Source: Yponomeuta sedellus (taxonomy: Eukaryota > Arthropoda > Insecta > Lepidoptera > Yponomeutidae). From it: 64,000 nt of DNA. The notes beneath the pieces are model-generated. The model was not told where the DNA came from, did not search any database, and saw only the letters and a list, made by a program, of their open reading frames with translations. Made by a program: the position numbers and the translations under genes. This document shows, piece after piece, positions 1 to 10,208 of the stretch (positions are counted from its first letter, which is position 1; each line of letters opens with the position of its first letter). The stretch is taken from assembly GCA_934045075.1 (NCBI GenBank), contig OW203745.1, positions 15,496,768 to 15,560,767 of the forward strand, read 5' to 3'.

Positions 1-88
1 AAACAAAACTCTTAATAAACCTGATAACTTACTAATAAATTATTAAATAATTTGATTACTATAGTATTATCAATTCAAAATCAGCCGC

Positions 89-169
89 TTTATTGCTCAC
101 AAAAACTGTTCGACCAACTTTGAGGAGGGTTTTGTGTAATCTCAAAAAGTATTGTATTGATATTTTATT
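89..169 (-). promoter_or_regulatory. Candidate polyadenylation signals of the MBF2-like gene
   Basis: Read on the minus strand, AATAAA occurs at 169-164 and again at 94-89, about 60 and 135 bases past the stop codon at 229. Either could direct 3' end formation. No coding sequence is seen between 1 and 228. Confidence 0.4.
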
Positions 170-228
170 AATGGAAGCCAGAATATAAAACTACGGTCCA
201 TATGACCCAAGTCACGCGCTGAATCTAG

Positions 229-1446
229 TTATTGAATAAAAATATCATGCTTTAGGTCGTAAGGCATCGTCGTTTTATCCATCTCAGCTTCATCATTAGA
301 AGACGTTGAAACTCTCACGTTTTCTGCACTAGATTCCCAATCAACAGCGGGTTTATTTGTGTAGAGTTTACCAGACATTCCATCGATACGCACAGAAACA
401 GCGTCTGTGCTGTTTTTAAGTTCGGTGGATGAAGTTGAGTTTATTAAGTCAATCTTAGTTGAACCTGATTGTACCCATACCTCTCCAGTTGCTGTCTCTT
501 CATAAACGGCAGTAGAGTTCTCGCTTTTGATATTTTTCTCTGTAGAATTTTGTGTTTCACGAATATATCTTAGGTTGCCCTCAGTGATTTTCAATCCACT
601 TTCCGTCGTCAAGGAGTCACTGGTTTGGACATCGGCGAGTTTCGTTGAAGCATCTGTTTTGTGTTCTTCCGCATCTTTATCGAGAATTCCGGGAGTCACT
701 GTGGTAAGTGTATTGTTTTGTTCAGCATCTTTGCCGACACTTCTAGGAGTCATCGCAGCATCTGTTTGGTTTTGTTCTGCATCTTCACCGATAATTCCGG
801 GAGTCATCGCAGCGTTTGTCTGGTTTTGTTCTCTATTCTGACCATTAATCTCGTGTGTAACAGTAGCATCAGTTTTTTGTTCTCCATCTTTAGTGAGAAT
901 TGCAGGAGTCATCGTAACATCTCTTTGGTTTTTTCCTTTATCTTGGGCGAGAATTCCGGGAGTCGTTGCGACATCGGTTTTTAGTTCTTCATCTTCACCA
1001 ATGACTCCGGGAGTAGTTGCAACATCTCTTTTGTTTTGTTTTCCATCTTTACCGATCATTCCGGGAATATTCAACCTATCATTGTTAAAGTTTTCCGTTG
1101 TGTTTTGTTCATAACCGTCCGTGGCCGCAGCATAAACCTCCACTTTGAAACTGTATCCTCGTAGAACAGTAGGACTCTTCAACTCAATAGTTACGTCTTT
1201 CACTCCTACACCGCCGTCTACTATCCTGGCTTCACCATCCTTTTCCTCTCTGAGATCTTTGACAACGATCTGTTTGATGACTTCATTGTCTTTGGCGCTG
1301 ATTTTTACCGCATTCACTTGTCTCCATATAGCTGGGCTCGCGTCGAATTGCTGACTGTATATAATGTTACCTCCGTCATGACCGATATTCAAATCATTGG
1401 CCGAGGCCAAAGCTATTAGAGTTAAAACTAGCACTGTATATTCCAT
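229..1446 (-). CDS. Secreted MBF2-family protein with long repeat tail
   Basis: Single-exon gene of 405 aa. Residues 1-16 (MEYTVLVLTLIALASA) form a signal peptide, so the product should be secreted. Residues about 17-106 match the insect MBF2 family as I know it: an I-x-Q-I-x-V-x-D segment, then GGVG, VTIELKS and GYSFKVEVY at the domain end. Family members are usually only about 100-130 aa. Here the domain is followed by an acidic, Thr/Asn-rich tail with about eight repeats of 17-18 residues beginning TPGI and containing D-x-E-Q-N-Q-T, plus many N-x-S/T sites. The founding member was described as a transcriptional co-activator, but most members look like secreted proteins; function here is unknown. 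The start follows a good TATA/initiator pair, and the frame has no breaks. The MBF2 call is fairly secure; the role of the tail is not. Confidence 0.8.
   Translation of the reverse strand: MEYTVLVLTLIALASANDLNIGHDGGNIIYSQQFDASPAIWRQVNAVKISAKDNEVIKQIVVKDLREEKDGEARIVDGGVGVKDVTIELKSPTVLRGYSFKVEVYAAATDGYEQNTTENFNNDRLNIPGMIGKDGKQNKRDVATTPGVIGEDEELKTDVATTPGILAQDKGKNQRDVTMTPAILTKDGEQKTDATVTHEINGQNREQNQTNAAMTPGIIGEDAEQNQTDAAMTPRSVGKDAEQNNTLTTVTPGILDKDAEEHKTDASTKLADVQTSDSLTTESGLKITEGNLRYIRETQNSTEKNIKSENSTAVYEETATGEVWVQSGSTKIDLINSTSSTELKNSTDAVSVRIDGMSGKLYTNKPAVDWESSAENVRVSTSSNDEAEMDKTTMPYDLKHDIFIQ
620..1062 (-). repeat. Coding tandem repeats in the MBF2-like tail
   Basis: About eight units of 51-54 bp encode TPGIIGEDAEQNQTDAAM-like peptides (residues about 129-275). 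All units keep the reading frame, and most substitutions leave the acidic/amide character intact. This suggests selection on composition and repeat number rather than on exact sequence. Confidence 0.85.
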
Positions 1447-1461
1447 GTTTGTTGGATTTTA

Positions 1462-1497
1462 ACTGACGTAATTGACGGATTCGGTGTACTTTATATA
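1462..1497 (-). promoter_or_regulatory. TATA box and initiator of the MBF2-like gene
   Basis: On the minus strand TATATAAA lies at 1497-1490 and the arthropod initiator TCAGT at 1466-1462. The initiator A (1464) is 33 bases from the start of the TATA box, the expected spacing. The predicted 5' leader is only about 18 bases before the ATG at 1446. This suits a strongly, stage- or tissue-specifically transcribed gene. Confidence 0.75.
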
Positions 1498-1737
1498 GGT
1501 CCTAGCGATGAAACATCAAGATTAACGTGTGAGTCAAAGTATTGTTTTATTGGTTAAGCTGCCCACAGGAAAATTGTGTACAGTCACCTCCTTAATTGAA
1601 CGTTTAGCCACATGTAGGTACTGTGGTTAACATGTTTGTGAATGAGTAAGCAGGTAGGTGCAATGCGTTTTTGATTTTTTTAAATGAATACCATCAAAAT
1701 TGCAAGCTTACCTACGGTTAGTAAAAATAAGTAATAA

Positions 1738-1862
1738 TATTTCTTAATGATTCACTCATACATAGTTATATATTAAATGGGTCTAATCGCGATTATATAT
1801 TACGTAAAACGTAATTACCTTAATTCCTTAATAAACCTACCCAATAAATAATCGCGATTAAA
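1738..1862. mobile_element. Repeat family E copy (CGCGATTA ... AAACGTAAT)
   Basis: Contains the block 'gggtctaatcgcgattat' followed by 'acgtaaaacgtaattacctt' and an inverted CGCGATTA near its right end. The same block recurs around 20985-21165, 23820-23990, 44500-44635 and 45500-45575, often with 'cccgacgtttcgg'. Likely a non-autonomous DNA element. Confidence 0.55.
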
Positions 1863-1884
1863 CTCCTTTCATCACATCACACTA

Positions 1885-2110
1885 ATATTATAAAGGCGAA
1901 AGTTTGTGAGTGTGTATGTATGTTACTTCTTCACGTCTAAACGGCTGGAGCGATTTTAATAAAATTTGGTATGGGGTTAGCTGACGCCCTGATGTTAATC
2001 CAGGGCGTCAGCTAACAAACGTAGCCTATCTGTTAACATAGGCTACGTTTTACTGCGGGAAAATATCTTATTCCCATGGGAAAATCAATAAACCGTGGGT
2101 AACACCGCGG
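1885..2110 (+). mobile_element. Helitron-like repeat with twin hairpins
   Basis: The block 'cacgtctaaacggctggag' followed by 'ttggtatgggg' resembles lepidopteran Helitron-like repeats as I recall them. Two adjacent perfect hairpins, 1976-2016 and 2017-2050, lie in its middle. Termini were not resolved. Confidence 0.45.
1976..2050. repeat. Two adjacent perfect hairpins
   Basis: The first has arms GTTAGCTGACGCCCTG (1976-1991) and its exact complement at 2001-2016 with a 9-base loop. The second has 13-base arms starting AAACGTAGCCTAT (2017-2029 and 2038-2050) around an 8-base loop. Confidence 0.9.
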
Positions 2111-2124
2111 GGCACAGCTATTAT

Positions 2125-2300
2125 ATAAAAATGAATCGTTGAATGTGTTGGTAAGTACAAATCTCGAGAGCATCTGAACCGATTTCGCTAGTTATTTTTT
2201 TACAATATTCCTTGATGTAGGTACGAGGATGTTTCTTACGGAGGAAAAAAAATGAATAGACTGTTTGGCGGTATGAAGTTCGCTGGGTCAGCTAGTTTTA
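2125..2300 (+). mobile_element. Non-autonomous Helitron, family F
   Basis: Shares 'aaatctcgagagca', 'ctgaaccgatttcg' and the end 'gttcgctgggtcagctagt' with copies at 50080-50266 and 54938-55108. The CTAG|T end is typical of Helitron 3' termini. Confidence 0.6.
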
Positions 2301-2549
2301 TATATAACTAAAATAAGTAGAGTTGAGGATATAGTATTTCGTCATCGACGGTACCTAAACGTCACATTTATTACCAAGTTCATCTTGATAGTGCCAAATG
2401 CTTTCCGCATATGAAATTAGACTAGGATCTACATCTAAAGGAACTCTAAAAGTTTTCCTTGTACGTGATAAAGTATAGGGAAACAACTTACATAAGTGAA
2501 TCAAAACAATTGTTTGTACCTCTTTATGCCTATACATGATTTTTTTTTA

Positions 2550-2766
2550 TTAAAATACCTTTTAAGCCCAATTCTGGTGTCGTAAAAGGCGACTAAGGGG
2601 CACAAACCGGGGGGTGGGCAGCAGCGCCCCCTGCAGTACAATTCCACCGAACTGCGATCCCCAACCCACATGCCCAGCGTGGGGATTATGGTCACTACCC
2701 CTTATGATTTTAAGGGAGGGCTATGTCCAGCAGTGGACTAGTATGGCCCGACGACGACGACGACTT
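2550..2766 (+). mobile_element. RTE-tail SINE/3' fragment (+), copy 1
   Basis: Contains 'atgcccagcgtggggattat', 'gggagggctatgtccagcag' and a (GAC)n tail. One frame of the terminal part reads EGYVQQWTSMA, the C-terminus of a lepidopteran RTE-type reverse transcriptase. Confidence 0.65.
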
Positions 2767-2769
2767 TTT

Positions 2770-3085
2770 AACGAATCTATTTTTCTGTTTAGCAGCCTGG
2801 CTGGAACCGCGCAGGTACCTACGATGAACAACACATCAAGCTTTACACACTGCGCGCTAAACAGTTACGTTAAAGCGACATCGAAATTTAAACGTAACGG
2901 TAGACGTGGTGTCGAAAGTCTGTGGTCCTTGAGCATTTGTATGAAAGTACTTAACTAACCAGCTAAATTGCCTGCGGACTGGACGCCTGGCCATTTAAAA
3001 TTGAGGTATTTTCTATTTTCTACCGTACTGAATCACTTAACACTTGTAAATTAGTCTTATTCATGTTAGAAAATCAAGAAAATAA
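2770..3085. other. No gene seen
   Basis: Unremarkable sequence with short open frames only; no family recognised. Confidence 0.5.
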
Positions 3086-3087
3086 AC

Positions 3088-3190
3088 AGACCAACCCGGA
3101 CTTGTCCCCCGTGGTGGAGTATGGCCTAACCTTCCTGCGATGCAAGAAGAAACCCGTACCCAAGCTGTGGGGACATACAAGGGTTGCTAT
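3088..3190 (-). mobile_element. 5S-SINE 3' fragment
   Basis: Matches the 3' body of the 5S-headed SINE ('ccaacccggacttg', 'gtggtggagtatggcctaac', 'gtggggacatacaaggg') but lacks the 5S-like head. Confidence 0.6.
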
Positions 3191-3194
3191 CACA

Positions 3195-3545
3195 CATAAC
3201 ATAACCTCATCTCTATCCCAGAGGGGTATGCAAGAGACCAGGGACTGCCGCTTGCCACGATCCTGACAAATCACCTTCATAACAACGGCCATAAGTCGTT
3301 GCATGCACGCACGCCGGTTCCGGGTACTTTTTAACTTCCCCTTTGCTATTACATCCCCTATTTGGTCGAAGTATGTTCGCCTGGGACGTCACTTACCGGC
3401 CCTTCCACCCACATTTGCAATATATATTTGTTTCGTCAATCTTTCTTCCCTCACCCTCTCCACATGTCGAAGCAATGCAATATTCCTTCTTCATCCTCTT
3501 TCAGTCTACAACGTTCTCTATTGCGTATCCTGTCATTCAAAGTAA
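3195..3545 (-). mobile_element. Repeat family G copy (-)
   Basis: Shares 'cttgccacgatcctgac', 'ataagtcgttgcatgcacgc' and 'cggttccgggtactttttaa' with 19252-19580 (same orientation) and with 42435-42612 and 54555-54668 (opposite orientation). Confidence 0.55.
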
Positions 3546-3549
3546 CACT

Positions 3550-4760
3550 TCACATACTTCTCAGGCAAATAATTTCTACTGCATTAATTCTACTTTTTTG
3601 ATTCTTTTGCCACACCCAAGTCCAAACATAAGTGTTGGAACCAGCACACCATTGTGAAAGTGAACTACATTTATTGCCAAAACACAAATTATACACAAAA
3701 AAATATATACACAAAAAAAAAACAAAAAAATTACATAGATGTAGACAGACATAAGATCATCTAAAACCATTCTAAAACGGCATTTTCTTAATGTTTTATA
3801 AAAATCACAACATAAAGAAGACAACACCTTTATTTGTGTACCTTAAGAATATCAATCAGTTAATAAAAATCAAGAAATATGAAATCCTACACCCTATTCT
3901 CAATTTTGATATTATTTAAAAATTGTTAAGGATCATTGACTATTGTTCGTTGTTCCATGGTCATTGTAAGTCATAGCCAATTACTCAGAGGCTGAATCAG
4001 AAGTAGTCTGTGGTAACGGGAAAAACGTTCATCATCATCAACCCATTATGTCCCCACCGAGGGGCACGGGTCTCTTCCCTGAGGAGGGTATGTAACGTGA
4101 CCATTTATTTTTTAACTCAAAACGGGACAGTACTTTATTTCGGTCAATTAAATAAGGTAGTCAATGAAAAACGAAACACTTTTTTAAAGTTATTTATTAA
4201 AAGTTAGATAGCTTAGTTACAAATTAAAAACTATACCAACATTTTTAATTATATTTGTACTTATCAGAGGAACAGATTTGCTTTAATATTGCTGGTGACG
4301 ATTTTAAGTAAGAGGTAAGAGTGAAACTCTTGGCACTTATTTTATATTCACCTTAATTATCAACATCGCCTTAAGAACTGGAATTTGTAACTGGGTTTTT
4401 TCAGAAGTCCACAATTTGTTCATCACAGAAAATACTCTTTCTACTGGAGCATTTTGTAGCAGGCGAACATAAAATATATTCAATTAAAACAGAGCATTTT
4501 CGAAAATGGGACAATTTTGCGTCCCGGAGTTAATTTCGGGGACACCGGGACTCGTAATCATAAAAAGGGACAGTCCCGTTCAAAACGGGACGTCTGGTCA
4601 CGATAGGTATTAGGCCATACTCAGCTCAGCCATACTCGAGTCGGCTGCCTTTTGTGGCAATTTAGACACACCACAGGCTAAAGCTAAGTGTATCGCTATT
4701 GTTAGATACGCAGTTATTTAGTTTTTAAGATGATCTCACATAGTTAAGGATTTTTATTTA
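3550..4760. other. Gene-free AT-rich stretch
   Basis: No exon or RNA gene recognised. At 4110-4610 there are several CGGGACAG / GGGACAGTCCCG motifs, some of them palindromic. They may be the eroded end of a DNA element. Confidence 0.4.
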
Positions 4761-4763
4761 AAA

Positions 4764-4892
4764 GGATCCCCAACCCGCATGCCCAGCGTGGGGATTATGG
4801 GCATTATCCCCCAATGATGGCACAACGTTGCGCTATGGCGCTCATTAGGGGAGGGCTATGTCCAGCAGTGGACTAATATAGCCTGAAGAAAA
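4764..4892 (+). mobile_element. RTE-tail SINE/3' fragment (+), copy 2
   Basis: Carries 'atgcccagcgtggggattat', 'ggggagggctatgtccagca' and 'gtggactaatatagcctga'. Short A-rich end. Confidence 0.65.
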
Positions 4893-5107
4893 AAAAATTA
4901 AAATGTTACCCATTACAGTTCTGATTTGTTACTGTTTCCATCATACCTGTAAAAAAAATGTAAAGAATGGATGAATGTGGGCAAACCTGTTAAGGTAAGA
5001 TTTGGTGGATTTATTTTAAATACTTAGCAACTGTTACTGCTAAATGTGTAACCCATGCCTATGCTCACAATAAATATTATTATTCTTCTTATTCTAAACA
5101 TAGGGTA

Positions 5108-6085
5108 ACACGTACCATTGTTGGCACCCCCCAATGATTGGCCCTTTGGACTTTGAGCGCTATTATTAAGGAATTACCAGGTTAGAAAACGTTACAAATA
5201 CTTTGAATAAATCTACCATTTCGTTGTTTACGTGAACTTAGTAGTTTTTACATAAAACTATACGGGCAACTCTGTTAAAGAGTTCTTTTTGACGTGTCTC
5301 ATTCCGTTGGAAATTGTTCAAATTCTTACGGATGTGGACTAAGAACAGGTAAATGTTTCCACCTCTAACTTAGTCCATATGAATGCTAGAAGTTAAAATT
5401 ATGTTTTCTTTGGTTAAAAATGGGTGTTAAAAGGTTAAAATGCTATTTATATTGTATAATAATCCGTAAAAACAAAGTTTTTGGGTGCCAATCAATGTAA
5501 CCGAAGTTTTCTATGAAGGTTCAGTTGATTGGCATGGGGGCCAATCATTAATAAAATGGGTTAAGAATTTACTTCTGCATTTTATACCTTAATCAATTGC
5601 GACTTTAGAGTTGTTTTGAAATATGTACTTAAAATTGTAATCAACCTTCTGTAGACAAATGGTGGCACTGCCAATCATTGTACTTTTTTCGTCATTGGCA
5701 CTGGTAATTATTGTGATCCACCAGGGGCCAATGAATGTACCTTTACTTATTTCTCTATTTCCTTCCCATCACTATTACGTATCTGAGTACCTACATTCAT
5801 TGGCACTCACATGTATAATGAATGGCATGCCAATCATTGTACTTTAACTGGTGCCATTGAATGTACTGAGAAGGGCCAATGACTGTGCTTTTGGGTCATT
5901 TTCCACGTTTTTGGAGATTTATGTACGAAAATAAAAGTTTTGTTGGTTAGATCAAGTTTAATATAGATTTTGGATCCATACATACCTAATTCAAATAAAC
6001 CAATTCATGATTCGTTTGATGACTAACTACAAAGATATCGAATCTCAAATTTGACAATTCCCTTAAAGTGCCAATCATTGTAATG
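5108..6085. repeat. Cluster of dispersed GTGCCAATCATTGTAC motifs
   Basis: About twelve degenerate copies on both strands: near 5112, 5129, 5484, 5525, 5537, 5669, 5692, 5725, 5797, 5825, 5851, 5872 and 6068. Best matches are CTGCCAATCATTGTAC (5669) and the copies at 5825 and 6068. Spacing is irregular, so this is not an ordinary tandem repeat. It could be a protein-binding cluster or the subterminal repeats of a decayed transposon. Confidence 0.7.
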
Positions 6086-6224
6086 TTTACCTGTCTTTCT
6101 ACTATGTCTTTTTTTGTTTCGTTTATTTGTGTATTTCGTCTATTTCTGTTCTATGTTAATGTTTATGGTTTTTTTGTTTCTGTGATGTGTCTTATTTGTA
6201 TAATGTTTGTCTTTCTTTCTATAC

Positions 6225-6450
6225 TCTCCCGGGGGCCGATTAAATAAGCTGCCTTTGAAGAGTGTTTTATGGAGGCACGTTTTTATAAATAAGAAGACTG
6301 TTGGACCGTTGCAAACGTGTTTGCAAACTTATCCCAATAAATAGGTCCCGTTAGGAAACCTGAGTGTCTGAGGTGTTTAAATGTTTAAACCTCAATGCTT
6401 GAAATTGCCAATCCGAGTTCACAGTCTTTCTCGGAGAGAGAGAAAGTTCG
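6225..6450. mobile_element. Repeat family D copy
   Basis: Fragment with 'ttaggaaacctgagtgtctg', 'aggtgtttaaatgtttaaac' and 'ttgaaattgccaatccg', shared with 17228-17390, 21185-21290, 23650-23815, 28665-28800 and 59855-59945. It is followed by a palindromic GAGAGAGA stretch to 6490. Confidence 0.5.
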
Positions 6451-6605
6451 AGAGAGAGTTCACAGTCTTTCTCTCTCTGAGAGAAAGACTGAATGAGTGC
6501 TGCTCGTCTGTCCGGCCGCAGTACTAATATTATTTATTTACTTATTTACACATATTATATCTACTTTTGTAAGAAAATTAACTAATGTTTTGACAATATT
6601 CTTTT

Positions 6606-7285
6606 TAATGTACTAACCCGTGCTAAGGACAATTTTAAAAACCTATTTAGAGCATGAGTGGCAATTTTAGCCTGTAAGGCTGTTTGTCCACCGCCGCCGT
6701 CACCGTCACGTCACCGAGAACGAGATGACGGCGCCGAAGTAGCGGTACATACATTTACTTCAGCCGCGTGTCCACCGCACATCCGTCACCCGAGCGCCGT
6801 CATCCCGGCCGCCGAAATTGCGAGTAGATCGGCGTGACTGCTAAAACGTGGCCCAAGATTTTGACGGGCCGATGTGCCGGCAATACAAAACACGTATGAA
6901 CTTGTCCACACACTGCCGTCGCCGTCGCACCGTACACGAGCTCAGTTATTATTTTGTCTGTCATCAATTATCTATTCATTGTAATAAAAATGGCCAAAAA
7001 ATTTAAATACGATTTTATAAACCTATTTAGAGGCTAAAAATTCCACCCATGCCGGGATTCCGGGATTCAGGTATCCCTGTACGTAATACAGAGAATAGTG
7101 TAAAGAGGTTCGAAATTTCACTAATGCCGGTGAGTCGCCCATTAGCTCATTTGGATAGAGCGCTGGCACGGATAGCCAGAAGTCGCGGGTTCGAATCCCA
7201 TGGGCATGAGCATGGGTGGAATTTTTAGCCTCTAAATAGGTTTTTAAAATTGTCCTTAGCACGGGTTAGTGCATTAAAAAGAATC
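6606..7285 (+). mobile_element. SINE-A copy split by an unrelated insertion
   Basis: The ends carry SINE-A sequence: 'ctaacccgtgctaaggacaa' (6613) and a tRNA-like head at about 7138-7205 ('cgcccattagctcattt', 'gcgggttcgaatccc'). Between about 6654 and 7017 lies GC-rich unrelated DNA ending in an ATG that opens MAKKFKYDFI. This is probably part of another transposon. Confidence 0.55.
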
Positions 7286-7480
7286 TAATCATGTAGGTAC
7301 AGCGATATCATTCCGATGTAAAACCTAACTGCAAAGTAAGGCACTCGGGGCTGCAAGTAATGCAAATTACTTCAGCCAGATGTTGCTGCCTGTACGTAAT
7401 ACAGAGAGTATTGTAAAGAGGTTAGAAATTTCACTGATGCCGGTGAGTCGCCCATTAGCTCAATTGACAACATTTCAAAA
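7286..7480 (+). mobile_element. SINE-A copy, truncated
   Basis: Follows directly in the same orientation: 'gtacagcgatatcattccga', 'taatgcaaattacttcagcc', then the head up to 'cgcccattagctcaattg', where it stops. It lacks the anticodon and T arms. Confidence 0.6.
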
Positions 7481-8036
7481 TTGTATGGAGCTCTAATTCG
7501 AAAACCATTTCGAGATTTGGCTTTGTAAAGCACGTAAAAATTTATTTCAGATTTTTCTGTGGTTTCATTTCCGAGAAAATGGTAAAAACACAAAAATACG
7601 CTGATGACGTCACACCATGGCTCCCAGTAAACATGCCTGTGCCACGATAAAAAAAAAGTCAATTTCAAGATCTAACCTAAAAAATCAGTGTTGCCAATTT
7701 TTAGCGACTTAGTCGCTAGAAATGACGACGAGAGCGAGAAGAAAAAAGTTTTGAGGACAAAAACAATTTAGCGACTTAGCTGACGACCAGTGTTATTATC
7801 GTCAAAATCTGGGTTGCCGTATCTAAACCTTCAAATTGCCGTAATTATAAAAAAAATCGCTGATCTGCCGTATTATCTTTTAATTGAATAATTTAGTGAT
7901 TGAAACACAAAAATAACAAGTATATTTTCAACTTTCTATCATTTCTTCATCCTCGTTTATAATAAATACACTGCTTGTGCAATGAATATTTTTCTTTGCT
8001 TTTCATTTTGATAAGCATAATTATCTCCTGACACCT
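7480..8036. other. No gene seen
   Basis: AT-rich; open frames are short and unlike any family known to me. The phrase 'gcgacttagtcgct' at 7703 is a small palindrome. Confidence 0.4.
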
Positions 8037-8430
8037 TTTTTGGTTTAACATCGGAACGATATCACTGTACCCACATGATTACACTATTTTTATTTTTAAT
8101 GCACTAATAGTGTAATCATGTGGGTACAGTGATATCGTTCCGATGTTAAACCTAACTGCAAAGTAGGTAGTCGGGGCTGTAAGTAATGCAATTTGCTTAA
8201 GTCAGATGACGCTGCCTGTACGTAATACAGAGAATATTGTAAAGAGGTTCGAAATTTCACTGATGCCGTGAGTCGCCCATTGGCTCAATTGGTAGAGCGC
8301 TGGTACGGATAGCCAGAGGTTGCGGGTTCGAATCCCGGCATGGGTGAAATTTTTAGCCTCTTAATAGGTTTTTAAATTTGTTCCTTAGCACGGGTTAGTG
8401 CATTAAAAATAAAAATAGTGTAATATTTGC
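8037..8430 (+). mobile_element. SINE-A copy with inverted 5' flank (hairpin)
   Basis: Bases 8045-8089 and 8105-8151 are near-perfect inverted copies of the SINE-A 'aacatcggaacgatatcact' region around a short loop. A full SINE-A with tRNA-like head (8272-8346) and tail 'agcacgggttagtgcatt' follows. Confidence 0.65.
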
Positions 8431-8706
8431 ATATGTTAAAAAAATTCAGAAACTGTTTTTTAACATGGCCCTGGCAATACTAAAATGACATTTGTAACTA
8501 TATTTTTTTTTTAGGATATTAGGCAAAAGAAAACATATTGTGAGCCTCGTTGTTTCGTCACTTCCGGTAAAAATATTTTAAACTTTAAAATGTTAAAAAC
8601 ATAAGAAAACGTGCGTGTTTCATAAAATAAAAAAATATGGTTCGTTTTATTTTGTATCTAGTTTCCTTTAGGACAATAAAATCCATATGCTAAAAAAATG
8701 AAATGT

Positions 8707-8805
8707 TGTCAATTGGGAGAGCGCTGGCACGGATAGACAGAGGTCGCGACCCGAGTCCCGGCATGGGTGGAATTTTTAGCCTCTAAATAGGTTTTTAATA
8801 ATGTT
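8707..8805 (+). mobile_element. SINE-A fragment
   Basis: Starts inside the head ('caattgggagagcgctggca') and continues through 'cggcatgggtggaattttta' into the tail 'cctctaaataggttttta'. Confidence 0.55.
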
Positions 8806-8824
8806 TTGACATCTAATGTTATTG

Positions 8825-9000
8825 ATGACAATCATGGAATCTTATCATACTTATAGGTGGAAACTGTTGTATTGTCTTGAGAGAAGATTGAAGTTTTTAT
8901 TCCCGCTGCGTTATCTCCACTACGGGCCAAAGGCAGGTTACATTTAACATTCAGCAAACAGAATGTAAATTCTTTACGTGAAAATAAAAAGAAACATGAT
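8825..9000 (+). mobile_element. Repeat family H copy
   Basis: Divergent copy of the block 'ggcaatcatggactcttat ... cattcagcaaacagaatg'; better copies at 23415-23645 and 43245-43450, and a fragment at 56205-56310. Confidence 0.5.
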
Positions 9001-9484
9001 TTTTGATTCAAACGTAGAGATTCCAAAACAAAGACGATTTTAATTAATTCCGCACGAAATTCGTAATCAACACTGAAATACAATATCAACAAATACAGTA
9101 AAATAACGCCGAAATGTACTGGCACTAACTTGTAAGTCTCTCGTAGAAGTATAAAGGACCATTTCTTGAAGCCAGCTTGGAGTTTACCTGAAAGAGATTT
9201 AAAAATTTATTAAATGCAATTCTTTTCTATGGTACCCGGGTGTACTGTAGCTATCCACTTATTAAAACGCTGAATTAAAGCAATAACTTTCCATATAACT
9301 CAATATAACAATAAAACTTTCTTTTTTTTATCTTTTTTCATCAAAATCCTAGCCTAGCTGCTTGACACGAATGGCACCTAAACAGAACGTAAGGATTTTC
9401 TTTTAAAATAATTCAAACTTGTCTGGACGGCTTATAATAAAGTATCGGTTCGGTACAGTACATACAATAAAGAATATTTTAACT

Positions 9485-9742
9485 ATGTCGCTCATTTGGC
9501 AGAATATTGACGCAAATGTCCTTTTTCCAATTTTACAGGAGAGACCGTTGTTTCATTCAGAAGTGTTAGAACTTTGTCAAAATACCACAACGACAGTGGC
9601 GCTGTCACGCGATAAAAAACAAAACTACATTACTGTCATTTTTTCCCCAAGTGTTAACAGTTATTTCGGGTGTTTTGGCATACTTAACTCAAATTGGCAA
9701 AAAAGTACATTTGCGTCATTATTCTGCCAAATGAGCGATGTG
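9485..9742. mobile_element. MITE with about 40-bp terminal inverted repeats
   Basis: Left end TCGCTCATTTGGCAGAATA is repeated inverted at the right end ('attctgccaaatgagcga'), with similarity extending for about 40 bases through 'gacgcaaatgt'. The 127-codon open frame across it (9419-9802) is a by-product of the repeat, not a gene. Confidence 0.7.
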
Positions 9743-9744
9743 TC

Positions 9745-10205
9745 AAATGCCAGGTTTGTGAAGATGGCAAGAGCTAGAAAAAATATGATTTATTTGATAT
9801 AAATTCGAATTTGCTTGAAAATATGTTTCGGAAAGTACCTGCAATACATAAAGAAAAACAAACTCGCTTATTCTGTAGCTGTCGTTAAGGCACGTTTATT
9901 TTGCCTGTTTTCATTAAGATAGGTTACTTTGCCATTATTATAGTGTTGTATATATAATTTATCAATCAATTAGTCTGTCCGTAGCCGTCCACTGCTGGAC
10001 AGCCTTCCCTGCAGTACGCCACTTCTTTCCGTCCTCAGCCATCCCCGTCCAGCCGCTGCAACAATCTGCCTCAGAACCCGTCCAGCCGGTGCGTGCTCGC
10101 AGCTGCGTTGGCCAATTCGTGGTCTTTTCATCTATAGAGGCTCAAAGCTGCGATTAGTGATTTGCCATGCATTTAGACCGTTACTTTAAAGTTTAGATGA
10201 AAATT
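9745..10205. other. No gene; degraded RTE-tail-like piece
   Basis: Around 9975-10120, 'cgtccactgctggacagcc' resembles the inverted RTE-tail repeat but is divergent. Otherwise unremarkable. Confidence 0.35.
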
Positions 10206-10208
10206 AGG

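Noticed and set aside
8272..8346. tRNA gene (and similar heads at 7138, 11820, 12840, 16629, 19860, 52430)
   Set aside because: The heads are embedded in repeated SINE bodies, several arms are mismatched and U33 is missing, so they are SINE promoters rather than working tRNAs.
9419..9802. 127-codon open frame on the plus strand
   Set aside because: It spans a MITE with inverted ends, so no protein family or codon pattern supports it.
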